From assembly GCA_028583605.1 (NCBI GenBank), contig CM053336.1:24661004-24725003 (forward strand): a DNA stretch of 64,000 nt, read 5' to 3'. The DNA is from Dastarcus helophoroides (taxonomy: Eukaryota > Arthropoda > Insecta > Coleoptera > Bothrideridae). This document shows, one piece after another, positions 44,291 to 55,458 of this stretch. Position 1 is the first letter of the stretch. Each line of letters begins with the position of its first letter. Position numbers and translations under genes: made by a program. The notes below the pieces were generated by a model. It was not told where the DNA came from, did not search any database, and worked only from the letters and a program-made list of their open reading frames with translations.

Positions 44291-46480
44291 ATTTTCTAAA
44301 AAATTTCTACCTAAATTTTACAATTACATTTCGTTACAATATTTTATAAACCAAATTTAGTAAAAGTGGAAATTTTCCAAGAAGGGTCCAAGTTTTCAGA
44401 AAGATGACGAAAGTTTTAGAATATATTTAAAATTTCTACAAAACATATTGCAGATCAAACAGTCAAAAAAAAAACGAATATTGAAAAGAAAAACTAAAAT
44501 TTCCTAAAAATATTAAAAAAACAGTATTAAAATAAATAAGTTGATATTTTTAGACCAAAAATGAAAATAATTGAATTTATTTTACAGGGTAACAAATTAA
44601 GTAAAAATCCAAAATGTTGCGAGAAGGTTTGAAATTTTTACAAAACAAAATCTTACATCAAAAATTTGTGCAAAAAATTAAAAAATCGAGAAATTGTTCC
44701 AAATAAATCATCTCTTTCAGAAAGGAAACAATGGGATAAATAAAAAATATTTTGTAAAACAAATTTGGTGAAAAATCGAAGTTTGGGAGAAGAATCTTAG
44801 TTCTCTAAATTTTGCGAAAACAAAATTTTAAAAATTAGAATTTCATGAAAAAAATTACAATTATGCTAAAAAAAATGTTTGGGAAAATTTACCAATTCCT
44901 ACGAAACAATTTTGTTAAATAATTGATTATTAATCCCAAAAATAGGTAGTAGTCACAATTGTTGTGAAAGCTGTTTACACATATAAAAAATAAGAAGATA
45001 GTTCATGAAAAAAAAAAATAAAACTTACCTAATAAATCTTAAAACAAAATATTGAAAAAATTAAATCTTCCATATAAATTTGAACTTCTGAAAATTCCTA
45101 TAATTTTTTGTTTTTTAGGAAGAAAACGAGTTACATTTACAATATTTTTTTAATAGATAGGTTAAATTTTTTTTACAAGAGTCGGACATTTCAAAAAAAT
45201 TATCGACATATTTCGCTATATAAGTCGATATGTTTGTAAAATCTATGTTTAACAAAATTAGTGTCGCGAAAAAACACAATTTTCAAAATGAAGGCCAATT
45301 CCCATCAGAACCAAAATTTTGGTGGAAGTTTTAAGAAAAGAGTCAGATCTTTGTGAATAAATTCAAAATTTTGTAGAAAAAGATAAAATTTCAAGAAGCA
45401 TTCATTTAGGAGGCATTTCAGTTTTTTCTTATCAAAATTTTGAACCTCATCTCTAAACTATATCTTTGTCTCAACATTTAGCTTTTAAACTTCAAGCAGA
45501 ATGAAAAAGTGAAATATGTTGACTTTTTTATTTAAATCCCCAATTTCAAAATTCAAAATTTATCCTCAATTTTACTTCTTTTAAAATGGTTTATCTTTTT
45601 TTGGAAATTTGAATTACTTCAACGTCTTGACATCCAAAATTCCATTTCATTTTAAAATTCTCCAGACAACACATTTTTATGAATTATGAAGGAAGAAATT
45701 TGAATTTGTGAAATATATATTTCAAGTAAAAATCCAAATGTTAAATTTAATATTTTTAATTTGATAATTTAATTGAAATGGAGCATATTTAAATTTAATT
45801 TTTAGAAAATATTCTAATATCAACAATTTGCAAAAAAAAATGAAAATCTTTGTGAACATCCAAAATTTTAACCAATGTAAGTTATAACTTGCAATTAAAA
45901 ATAATAAAGTCCAAATTGTAAATTAAAAAAATTAGATTTTAACGAAGCAGTGGAATTTTAAGAAAACTTTGAGTTAAGGTCTACAATTTCGAGAAAAGAA
46001 ATAGAGTTTCCAAAGAAAATCAAAATCTATTGATCTATTGACTATTGAGTGATCAGTTAAAATTAGGAAATAAAAATAAATAAATATTAAAAGGGATTTA
46101 AAAAAAATTCTAAATTTCGAGATTAAAGAGAAGAGAAATTTAAAAAAGAACAACCGTTCTTAAAAAATAGAAGTTTTGAGCGACATTTTTGGAAAAAGAG
46201 TAAAAGCTGAATCTTTAAATTGTTAATTTAAAAATAACATCTCATTTGAAATAAAAGTTTTAGTAAAAACTTGAATCTTCTATCAGGAGTTTTAGAGTGT
46301 AAACCTGAAACTTCAAAAAATACATAAATATACACTAAAATCTTTGAATAAATCAAAATCTCTAGGAAAAGAAGTTCAGAAGAAAAAGGTTTCAAAAATG
46401 ATTAATTTGTACAAAAAAGTCTAAGTTTCAATTCAAGTCAAATTTAAGTCCAATTCTAAGATAACAAGAAAGTTTAAAAA
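44291..46480. repeat. A-rich degenerate array (right of the LINE)
   Basis: A-rich words such as GAAAATTTTCCAAGAAGGGTC, AAAATTTTGTAGAAAAAG and AAATTTTAACCAATG at irregular 17-20 bp spacing. A T-rich patch lies near 45,420-45,680. No genes. Confidence 0.6.
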
Positions 46481-47940
46481 TTCCTTTTTTTTATTAATTC
46501 AATTTCTTGTGTGTGATTGAAAAATGGCCGCAATCGATTGATATGAGTCTGACAGTTTGTTCAAATTTTTAAATAGAAACCAACTTTTCGATGACATAGA
46601 AACTTAAAACACTGATCAGATCTCGGAACTTTGTATTAAACGGTAGATTATTCAAGGCAGTAAAATCAGCTTGATAATCACAGTATTTGGAAAAAATTAT
46701 GGGGGTTATTTTAAACGATTCTTCTTTAAAATTGGAGAATATGCTTCTTAATCGCTACCTGCTTGTAAATATTTTAATTTTGCATTCTTTTCCGTTGATC
46801 TTTGATGACGTTTTGGTTTGTTACTCTTAGAAAGCACTGCGGTAGCATTACTTATGTTATCCGTTGAAAAAATGAAATATACGAAAAAAGTTTAAACCAA
46901 CAAGTTCACATGATCAAACGATAATTTACACCTCTACGAAAGTGTCGTCAAGGTTTAAGTGTCAACTAATGAATGTCAGTTAATTAGTAACTTGTTAAAA
47001 ATAACGTTGATAGTCATATCTTGAAAACGGTATGTAAACTCTTAGACGAGCGATGCGAAATAAAAAAAAATCAGAAAAGTTGTATGTATTGCATGTGTAA
47101 GTTCCTAGATCAAAATGTATAAACCTCTAGACATTAATACATTATAGGATAAACTGATGTGTCAAAGCCACTTTTGTTTGGTAAGATACATAGTCTTTGA
47201 AATAATTGTTACATATAATTTGAAAATTCTTATATTTTTTATTATTTTAGGCCTAGGAATTTATCAAGGGCAAGTTTAATGCCTAACAATAAAAACAATA
47301 CTGAAGTAAAGCAGAAAAAACGAAACCAATTATATGATTATAGCTATTAATTTAACGAGATTATTATACAATTTTTAATAATCGTGGATGTTGCCAGGCG
47401 ACAAAGCGTTAGTCAAGTCGTCTGGCCACATTCAAGATTGTTTAAATGGCTAATAATCAAGTTGCATTCAAAGCTTTATCGTATGATTGCCAGCGATGAC
47501 AGAAAAATATCAACAAACTTTTAAAATAAATTTGTATTAAGGATGTTATGATAGGTAAACTAACGCCTTATAATTTTAACTAACGGATTATGTGGTACTA
47601 AGTTATTATGAAGCTGCTAAATATTAGGAGGTTAATAATTATCAATAAAGATTTAATTTTTAAGGCACTTAATTTTCAATGATACGATAAAATACCTAAT
47701 AATATTTGATGGTCTATTATGCATTAGTGGCAATTTTTGCGATGGTCAAGGAGACAGGTCAGAAAAAAAGCAAAAACGGTAAAACGAGCTTTAGGAATCG
47801 AAAATAAATAGGTTTTAAAGATTAATTTTGTAAAATTAAATTTCTTAAAAATTCGTCACATCACTATGTTCTACCTCAATATTTTTAATATATGGCTATT
47901 ATTTATGATAAAAGACTAAATTAAATTTGACAAAAGACCG
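46481..47940. other. Anonymous sequence
   Basis: AT-rich with no coding trace. Slightly GC-richer at 47,385-47,500 (GGATGTTGCCAGGCGACAAA and following), with the inverted pair GCCAGGCGAC / GTCGTCTGGC, about 20 bp apart. Confidence 0.3.
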
Positions 47941-48340
47941 AGGTTACTCGCGAACACACCAAATTGGTGTAAAACCGATTTAATTAATTTCCCGATTCAT
48001 TATGCGGCGGCAGCATAGGAAAAGGGATTTAACCTCGGGAAAGTCAACGAAATCGTTGCTTTTGAGCATCGCGTCGACTAAATAAACTGGAGCATTTTAA
48101 TTTTATGAGCTCTGGTACAAGCAAAAAATTTCAATTACGCTGCCGCATAGCTCAAAGCGTGTAGCTTTTCATGTGTCGAATTGGGCGCGTACAAAAAGAA
48201 TGTCCGTCGTCCTTCTGGGGAAATTTAATCTGCCGGTTTTTCTCGACTGCTGCAAATGTAATGAGGAGAGGAGTTCATTTTTGCAAACAGACTCGTCGCG
48301 ATTACGCCAGATTACAGGGTTTAAATTATAGCAATATTTG
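47941..48340. other. Relatively GC-rich island, possible conserved non-coding element
   Basis: Balanced composition over about 400 bp, with GCGGCGGCAGCATAGG, a GTCGACTAAATAAACTGG segment and CGCTGCCGCATAG, i.e. GCGGCAGC and GCTGCCGC in opposite orientation. No open frame longer than about 40 codons. It is one of several such islands in the window and a candidate regulatory sequence. Confidence 0.3.
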
Positions 48341-48869
48341 GTTGACCTAAATGTTTCGTTTTATTTTCTTTGCGGCTTAAATGCCATTAGAGAGCGATTT
48401 AAAAAGAAGATGTAAAAGTTTTAAATATTTTTGTTTGGATTGTTTTCTTTCGCATAAAAAAGCTGTTTTTGAAGCAATGCCATTTTGCATAAATGTTTTA
48501 TCAGTATTATGGTTTATTATCTATGATTTTATGTGACAAACGGTTAAATGTATAATATGGCATCATATTATACTTACGGACAACCTTTAGGCTGATCGGA
48601 GGGCTTCTAAGATGGAATCGAAGGGTAGATTCTCAAGCCATAAGGAATCTTGCAAAAATGGGTTCAAATAAATCTCCAGCACTCCAAAGTCGCTTTCAGT
48701 GTGGTTTACTAGAGATTTATGAGTGGTTATCATTAAATAGGGATGATTTAGGAGCCCTGGCCTAATAGAGGATACATTTGTGGACTCCACGCACTCCTGT
48801 AAGTTAATTTATTCAACCATGCATGAAAATTCAACGGCAGCAATCTTGCCCAAACTAAACAACCATTTT
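48341..48869. other. Anonymous sequence, possible LINE debris
   Basis: A 67-codon minus-strand frame (48587-48790) with balanced composition ends here without a recognisable motif. It lies just left of the LOA-like LINE and may be unrelated debris. Confidence 0.2.
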
Positions 48870-48877
48870 GTTTAGAT

Positions 48878-49500
48878 TCCAGAATTTACAACGATCGCTA
48901 CCAACATGGGAATCCATATAGAAGATAAGAGCAGCGTTATTATAGTTCCGACCTACTTTCCAGGCGACCAACCCCAAATACCAACAAAGGAAATTAAACA
49001 ACTCATTGCATAGTACAGAAGAAGGCACAAAGTTGAGATGCGAATGCTTACCATATTATACGCGGCGGCTAAGATGGACCACACACACATCAGGTTTAAA
49101 GCAGGAGCTAAGGATACGCGCATCAGGAAGAAAAAGGGTCCGGGGCTAACTAACCTAATAAAAAACGCTTTAAGTCAGGAATTAAAGAATCCATTTGAAT
49201 AATTAAAAACATAGTTGAATTGGAAGTAGCCTTCAACCATCTGCAATAGCTAGTAACCTTGTTCTTTAAGAAAAGCTGCCCATAAAATAAATGTGCACAT
49301 TAAGAGATGCGTGTTGGTGGAGTGAACTTAGCAAGTTAAAATCGGTGGCCAGAAAACTATTTAATAGAACTAAAATATGGAAACTTAAACTGATAAAAGA
49401 AATCCTCACTGAACATAATAACTAACAAAGAAGGTTAAGGAAAGGAACCGGAAGGCAACTTTGCAAAGGAAACAATGAATTGGCCCCAGCAATACAATGC
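48878..49500 (+). pseudogene. LINE apurinic-type endonuclease and linker, broken
   Basis: MGIHIEDKSSVIIVPTYFPG and DQPQIPTKEIKQLIA correspond to the S-A-Y-F-P-G-D and following helix of LOA/R1-type endonucleases. The next segment (RRRHKVEMRML) is the K-x-x-x-I-G-C-D region, but the catalytic GCDANAHH part is missing. Further on, VELEVAFNHLQ, then KSCP, and RDACWWSELSKLKSVARKLF (read with frameshifts) match the region where these proteins have W-W-x-x-x-L before the reverse transcriptase. Frequent stops. Confidence 0.65.
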
Positions 49501-49719
49501 AGAGGATTTTGTTTAGACATTACTTATATAAAATAGGTTTTCTTCAGAGGCTTAACGTTAAGTATGCTTAACATTAAAGGAAAACCCAAATATTTGAATT
49601 TAAACTCATTTTCTTGGATCTAAATTTGTAGAAAAAAGACCTTGGCAGTTCGAGTAGCTGGATATTGGACGATATCCAAACAGCAAAAGTAGACGTCCGG
49701 CTGGAAAAAGGTTTGCCTC

Positions 49720-50420
49720 AAATAAGGCAAAATGAAAAATTAACATCTTTAAATCGCCAGGCAGAGATAGAATTTTTCCAACTGCCTCAACAAGGAGCTG
49801 AAAAGCTCCTGCCATAACTATGTGTAATGTTTTAGATCAGTTATATTTTGGACAAATTCCAAAACTGTGGAAATAGGTTAAGGTAATCCTATAACCCAAA
49901 ACGGGGAGGCGTCCACCTGAAGTGGCTAAATTTTTCGTCCCATTAGCCTTACATCTTTTCTGCTAAAAACTATAAAGAAAATCGTAGAACGTCAAATTAG
50001 ACGTGCATACCTAATAAATGCACATCTGGCAAGTTCACGATCAATGCTTTGATCTGTTAGATAACAAACATGAAAAAACGAAGAAATTGGCACTATACAC
50101 ATTCATAGATATGGAGGATGCCTTCAGCAACTACTCATATGAATGCATGAAAAGAACATGCCTTAAGAGAGAAATAGATTTTATAACCACTCAATAAATT
50201 TAATCCGTTCTTTACATCAGAGTTATCCACACTGATGGTGGTGATGATTCGATTGTCGTGACAACAAATATGAATTGCCCCCAATGGTGATCCATGATCT
50301 CTTTTATGAGCTGACGAATTCTGGCTAGAATGTCAAAAACTTGTACACAAGACCTAGTAGTTACCGTAGAGGGCAGGCATGCAATAATATACATAAGCCC
50401 GGTTGTATAAAACAAAATTG
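49720..50420 (+). pseudogene. LINE reverse transcriptase, broken
   Basis: IFKSPGRDRIFPTASTR, NVLDQLYFGQIPKLWK and VKVILPKTGRR correspond to the F-K-S-P-G-x-D-G-I-x-P and I-P-x-x-W-x-x-x-x-V-x-x-I-P-K blocks at the start of R1/LOA-type reverse transcriptases. They are followed by PLALHLFC-KL-RKS-NVKL (R-P-I-S-L-x-x-x-x-x-K-x-x-E-K) and LYTFIDMEDAFSNYSYECMK, the F-D-x-x-x-A-F palm motif, whose key Asp is retained. The Y-A-D-D segment is not readable. Many stops. Confidence 0.75.
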
Positions 50421-50436
50421 ATTGTATTGCCAGCAA

Positions 50437-50485
50437 TTCATGTGATTAGTTGACCATGTGATAAGTTGACCATGTGATTAATTAT
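50437..50485. repeat. 16-bp minisatellite inside the LINE
   Basis: CATGTGATTAGTTGAC, CATGTGATAAGTTGAC and a partial CATGTGATTAATTA follow each other. They interrupt the LINE between reverse transcriptase and RNase H traces and are probably a later local expansion or part of an insertion. Confidence 0.75.
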
Positions 50486-50574
50486 TCATTGTGTTGCTCG
50501 AAATTATTTAATTTCGTTGTCAGCTAATTACAGTTTTACTTCGAAGTTGCGTTATTTCATCATGTTGATCAACC

Positions 50575-51110
50575 TGTATTTACTTTTCACCTTATTTTGG
50601 GTACCAGACCACTAGGAAAGCGTCACAGTCTTGCAAAAGAAGAGTACAAAGCACCATTTTGTAGACGCCAACCACTCTTTGATATTACTAAAAGTTATGT
50701 CTCAACTGAATTTCACAACTGGAAAAGGGAACAAATGAAGACCCTCCGGAAAAATATTTCAGTCCAAAGACAAGCGAAAATATTTCTAAAAACTATTAAC
50801 CAGGGAAGGCAAGATATCTTATTGATCTACCTAAGAACCATTTGAGGCTCATTACTGGTCTTCTTAATGGGCATTGCCCTGTCATGTCTCCAACGAGACA
50901 ACGGAGCACATGTTGCACAGCTGCCTCTCACTGATCTTGGGCCAAATGAAACATTTTGGAAGGATGGAAATAACAGCTGCTAGGAGTTAGCAGCTTAGCT
51001 CCAAGAAATATCCCAGACTTTGTGAAAAGCCTAGGAGACACCGGAATAATTTAGAGTAGGTTTATTTGCAAAAGAACCAAGTTAGTCGGAGTAAAAAAAA
51101 GCATGAAGGA
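50575..51110 (+). pseudogene. LINE RNase H and C-terminal region, broken
   Basis: TLFWVPDH is the last RNase H motif (W-V-P-G-H). Then, across frames, FCGLSKSYVSTEFHNWKREQ-like sequence, KISVQRQAKIFLKTINQGR, and LPKNHLRLITGLLNGHCPVM, the conserved L-x-x-L-T-G-x-L-T-G-H-C-P of LOA-type proteins. SEHMLHSCLSL stands for the usual zinc-knuckle-like E-x-x-x-H-x-L-x-x-C, and LAPRNIPDFVKSLGDTGII is the C-terminus. A clean open frame of 82 codons covers only part. The reading frame changes at least three times. Confidence 0.75.
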
Positions 51111-51130
51111 GCCAAACGCCCACCACAAAA

Positions 51131-52744
51131 CCGCAAAAAGACAGATTTTTAATTGTTTGCAATCCTTTTATATGACAAAGGTCATTTCTCGAATATTTAT
51201 TACTGAAAATAAATTCTGTTTTGGTCTGTTTTTTTAAATCTGCTAAAAAATTTAACTAACATGTGTAATAATGATGTCAGTTAAGTAACATTTGATATAA
51301 ACTAGAGTAAGTTTTATGACTTTTACTTTGAAATCTACTGCAAAAAATTTACATTTACATTACTTAAAATAAATGTAAGGAAGACTTTTAAGGCAAATAA
51401 CTTGAAAACGGTTGCTTGTATCAACCTTCAGAAAGTATAGCTTTTTTGCGTAAAAAATATAGATAAATAAAAGTATTAAACTAAAATAAGTGTACATGAA
51501 GGCACAAACAATTTGTGACTCTTTAGAATAATACAAGGTAGAGCAGGATTCGTCCCCTGTGATTTACTGGCAACCTGTTAGTAAATTAGAATTTTTTGAC
51601 CAAAGAAACCCTCCTATGCCAAATTTCTTGCCTTTAGTGACTTCATCATTTATGCGAAACAATCAAATTTTTTTTAACTTTGACACCCTGTACCTCGGTT
51701 AATATCTGGTATAAGATAAATGAGCTAAATCACGTGATTGTATGTATGTACTTATGGTCCCTTCTGTATTTATACTAATAAATAAACGCAAAATTGCCTC
51801 CTACAATTAGTTGCCCAATGTAAGTGTATAAAGGAAATAGACAAATTATTGTCGTTTGTTTGAAAGACATCTGAAAAAATTCCAAAAATAAATTTTTATT
51901 TTGATAAATTCAAATGTTACAGTCTTTCGAAGGTGCCCTACACTTTTTACACAATAACGTATCCATTAAAAGAACCTATTTTTAGGCAATTCGGAAACAA
52001 AACCCCCCAAAAATAAATAAATTGTGGTAATCCAAATGAAATAAAATGAAACAAGGCTTTGTTACATCAGCACGAACTTACAGTAGACCTCTCTTTTGTG
52101 TAACATATAATTAGTGGTGTCACTTCAAGTTTGCGAAGGACACAGAAAACAAAGAAACAATTAAATGTCCCATTATTTATGTTTAAACAGGGAGCCTCGG
52201 GATTAAGATGTGACAAATAGAGTGCCATCACGCACTACAAACGCTTATCCCAACAATCAGTCCACTTACTGAAACTGTCGTGTTCTGGACATTACCTCAC
52301 AAAACAACTTGGTAATAATTCTTCCGAACAACTGTGACATTGAAAAGAGTAAAATTTGACCCGGTTTCATTCAACAGCTCCGTTAGGGTTTTTGAGTCAA
52401 AGGGAAAGCGTAATGCCCTCTTGAGCCCTTAGTCTAATAATTCCCCCGCAATATTACGCTATAAAAGTAGGATCATAGGGGCTTTCTTCCACAATAAAAC
52501 AAAAGTGTGTTGTGACGTGATATGAAAGAGGTTGAAATCCGAGATGATATACGTCTTTGGACTTATTATAAAGATGTTCCCGTTTTGTTGGAGGAAGTAA
52601 TCACCCTCCAGGAAAATGGAGAATATGTAATAGCTTCTTTTAAAATCCCATATTAATTCTCTTTTTCAAAAACCTTGTCTTCTTTGTTATGGTTATGGAA
52701 AGACGATGCCGTCGTTTACGACAGTAACCAGAAGTACGAGGTTA
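51131..52744. other. Anonymous sequence with a GC-richer stretch
   Basis: Mostly AT-rich. TTGACACCCTGTACCTCGGT near 51,680 resembles the end of a dispersed element, but only one copy is visible. From 52,170 to 52,480 composition is balanced (GGGAGCCTCGGGATTAAGAT and onward) with no open frame, perhaps another non-coding island. Confidence 0.3.
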
Positions 52745-53000
52745 TCCTAGAGGTCACCGTCTGAGGTATCTTTATTTCTTGTATTATGGATTTTCATCAG
52801 AGCAAATTTCATAAAATAAAAGCGCTCTTGACGTGTCATGTATTGGGTTTTGTTAAATTTGACAAATAATGTCAATTAAATGTTTGGTAATGAAACTGTT
52901 ACGAACGTGCTAGAGGTTGAAGCTATTTAGAGCAACAACTATAGACCAGTTTCGGTATTCATTGGCCTCATCAGCATGGTACGGTTGTTGTAAACACTTT
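52745..53000 (-). repeat. Family B ribozyme-bearing repeat, copy 1
   Basis: About 255 bp repeated in the same orientation at 56.61-56.84 kb and, in part, at 56.93-57.08 kb. Shared words include TTTNTTTCTTGTANTANGGATT, ACAAATAATGNCAATTAA, AACGTGCT and the hammerhead region followed by GGTACNGTTGTTGTAA. Copies 1 and 2 bracket the large palindrome as direct terminal repeats. Non-coding. Confidence 0.75.
52938..52980 (-). ncRNA. Hammerhead ribozyme motif with complete conserved core
   Basis: Minus strand, 5' to 3': ACCATG (stem I), CTGATGA, GGCCAATGAATACC (stem II, closed by GG/CC), GAAA, short stem III ACTGGT sharing the A of GAAA, then C as cleavage-site residue, then TATAGT (stem I, pairing with ACCATG at 5 of 6 including one G-U). 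All invariant positions of a type I hammerhead are present: C-U-G-A-N-G-A, G-A-A, the A-U pair and a non-G cleavage base. Stem III is nearly self-complementary, as in ribozymes that act as dimers. Two sister copies at 56.8 and 57.0 kb are degenerate but suggest an ancestral stem II of GGCC/GGCC. Confidence 0.7.
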
Positions 53001-54609
53001 TTACTTATGGCTCAAAAGTCAACCAAATAAATACATAATGGACCCAGCCTCCGCTGAATAAGATTTAACTGACAATGAAAGTACCCGAGGTGTACCCCAC
53101 CGATTTTTTTCATTTTATGATGTTATAGTATATAACAAAATATTGAACGCAGATGCTAACTCGGCGATTTATGTGGTGAAAGCACCCCTTAAAATTAACC
53201 CCAACAAACAGTTTTTCATCAATAACTCAAGAATTAATCAGATTTTTTTGATAAGACAAACGCTCTGTTATTTTTTATAAAAAGGCGCTCCTAAAAATAT
53301 ATTGGCTATGTTAGAAAGTTGCAACCCCTAATTTTTATGGGGGTGAGTTTCATTTATTTTATATATCAAGTTTTGAACAAGTGAATTTCAACAAATGTAA
53401 CAATTTTATTAAGAACACTAAAAAATAAAATTGTCCTGTTTCGGGGTTTTGCAAAAAAGTTCTTGAAAGGGGTGATTTACGCCTTGAGTTAATTTTTTTC
53501 TGTACAGTGATATGGAAAGTAAAACACAACATATGTTTTCCATTTTATTATTATAATGATTATTTTGACATATATTTTGCATTAACGGTAAAATAACGTA
53601 ACACCCCTATTCTTATGACCCTTGGAAAACCCCATGGATTTGTTCACTATTAGATTGCGAACCAAAACATTTATTTTTTCACTTTTAACATATTTTATGT
53701 TGATATTTCATCAAAATAATGTATCAACAATTTCTTTAGATTCTAAATTTGTGATTAGGTGGTGAACTCCTCACCTCTTAAAGATAACCCCCAAAAATAG
53801 TTTTTCTTTAATATCTCAAGAATAAATTGGAATTTTTCGGTAAAACCATTGTTACTTTATTTCCCATAAAAATGTGCTTCTAAAAACGTATCAGTTATGC
53901 CAAATGGTGGCAACCCCTAATTTGAATAGGGGTGGGTTTAATTTTTTTCTTTTATACCAACTTTTAAATCCTTGAATTTTATGGAATTTGGCAATATCAT
54001 TAAAAAAATTAAAAAATAAAATTGACCTGTCTTGAGATTTCACAAAAAAAAAGCACTGGAAAGGGTGATTTACCCCTAGAGTCATTTTTTTTGTAGAAAG
54101 ATGTGAATAATTAAACAAACATATGGTTTTCATTTTATTCCTATAATGCTTTTTCTGACATATAATTTGCATTAAGAGTGAAATCATATAAAATTCTTAG
54201 CTTTATGAGGGTAGGCGATGGGATTGATCATTATCAGATTGCGGGGTAAAAAATTCATTTTTTCACCTTCTTCTTATTTTATGTCGATATTTCAACAATA
54301 TAATATGTCAACAATTGAGTTTTAATTTGAAAATACTTATTGTTTAGGGTCTCACCCCTAAAACTTATATTTTCGCTTGAATGGAAAAAAAAGTTCTTTA
54401 CTGAACAGTCCCGAAACATTATATTGTGCTGAAAAAAATCTACGTTTACCGATCATTTGAGTCAATATAGCAATATTATTAAGAAAATTAAAAACCAAAG
54501 TTGACCTCCTTCGGTTTTGTAAAAAAAAAATCATCCGAAGGGGTGATTTACCCCAAGAGTTAATTTTTTATCTGCAGTAATATAGAAAATTAATCGCAAC
54601 ATATATTTT

Positions 54610-54950
54610 CAATGTTATTGTTCAAAAACTTATTGTAACATACATTTTGCATTAGAAGTGAAATACCATAAAGTTTAATTTTAAGAGGTTTGGAAATACC
54701 GTGGAGTTAATCATTATTAAATTATGCCTAAATTATTTTTATTGCATTTTTATTTACTTTATTGTAATGTATTATTTTTCCAGATATGTGCAAAAGAGAC
54801 TCTTTTTTCTTCTTTCTTCTTGTTGGATATTTCTTCACTTGCGTAAAGGAAAAAAATCAATAATTATGACAAAAAAATCTATTAGAAAAAACAAATGTTA
54901 CAGATTTGTGGCACATACGCATAGGTTAAAATATATTTGATTGTATGGTT
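54610..54950 (+). repeat. 340-bp direct repeat, copy 1 (palindrome spacer)
   Basis: Nearly identical to 57411-57752, with about a dozen differences. The copy here lies in the spacer of the large palindrome, and the other lies outside the right family B repeats. Both contain a 79-codon frame, but almost every difference changes an amino acid, so the frame shows no sign of protein-level selection. The similarity suggests duplication or gene conversion. Confidence 0.85.
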
Positions 54951-55414
54951 TTTAAATACATTTAAAAATGTTTAAATTTTATTTTTTTGACGAATATTAG
55001 CAAAATTCAAAAAAGCCCAAGTCTGCTGAATAGAGAATTAAAAACCATTTTAAATGAGGTATCACCGCATCCTTGTTCAATTTAAAAATTTCAAAGGGGT
55101 AACTGTAACTCCAGGTGGATTGAAGGGAAAGGAATATAATTATGCCTTAAAAGTGTCATTTGATAATCTCAAATTTCGTAGATAATGAATTTACTTGCGT
55201 TACTTTTGGACCTCACGCTATGTATTTAATCCAAAACTGGAAGAGATACACTTTGGTTTTAAATTTTCTGAATAATACTGCTACATTGTCTGAAATGATC
55301 GGCAAATGTAGATTTTTTCTGCACAATATAATGTTTCGAGACTTTGTTCAGTAAATAATATTTCTTTACATTCAAGCGAAAATAGAAATTTTAGGGGTGA
55401 GACTCTAAACAATA

Positions 55415-55416
<2 letters not shown>

Positions 55417-55453
<37 letters not shown>
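55417..55453. repeat. (AT)n microsatellite
   Basis: About 18 uninterrupted AT dinucleotides inside the right palindrome arm. The left arm has TACTTATTG at the corresponding place, so the expansion came after the inversion. Confidence 0.95.

Positions 55454-55458
<5 letters not shown>

Larger units (their letters stand above)
48870..51130 (+). mobile_element. LOA-like LINE with RNase H, heavily decayed
   Basis: Traces of endonuclease, reverse transcriptase and RNase H occur in this order on the plus strand, which fits an RNase H-bearing LINE (LOA, I or R1-like). About 2.3 kb remain of an ORF normally over 3.5 kb, so large internal deletions are present. No clear 3' tail. Not autonomous. Confidence 0.75.
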
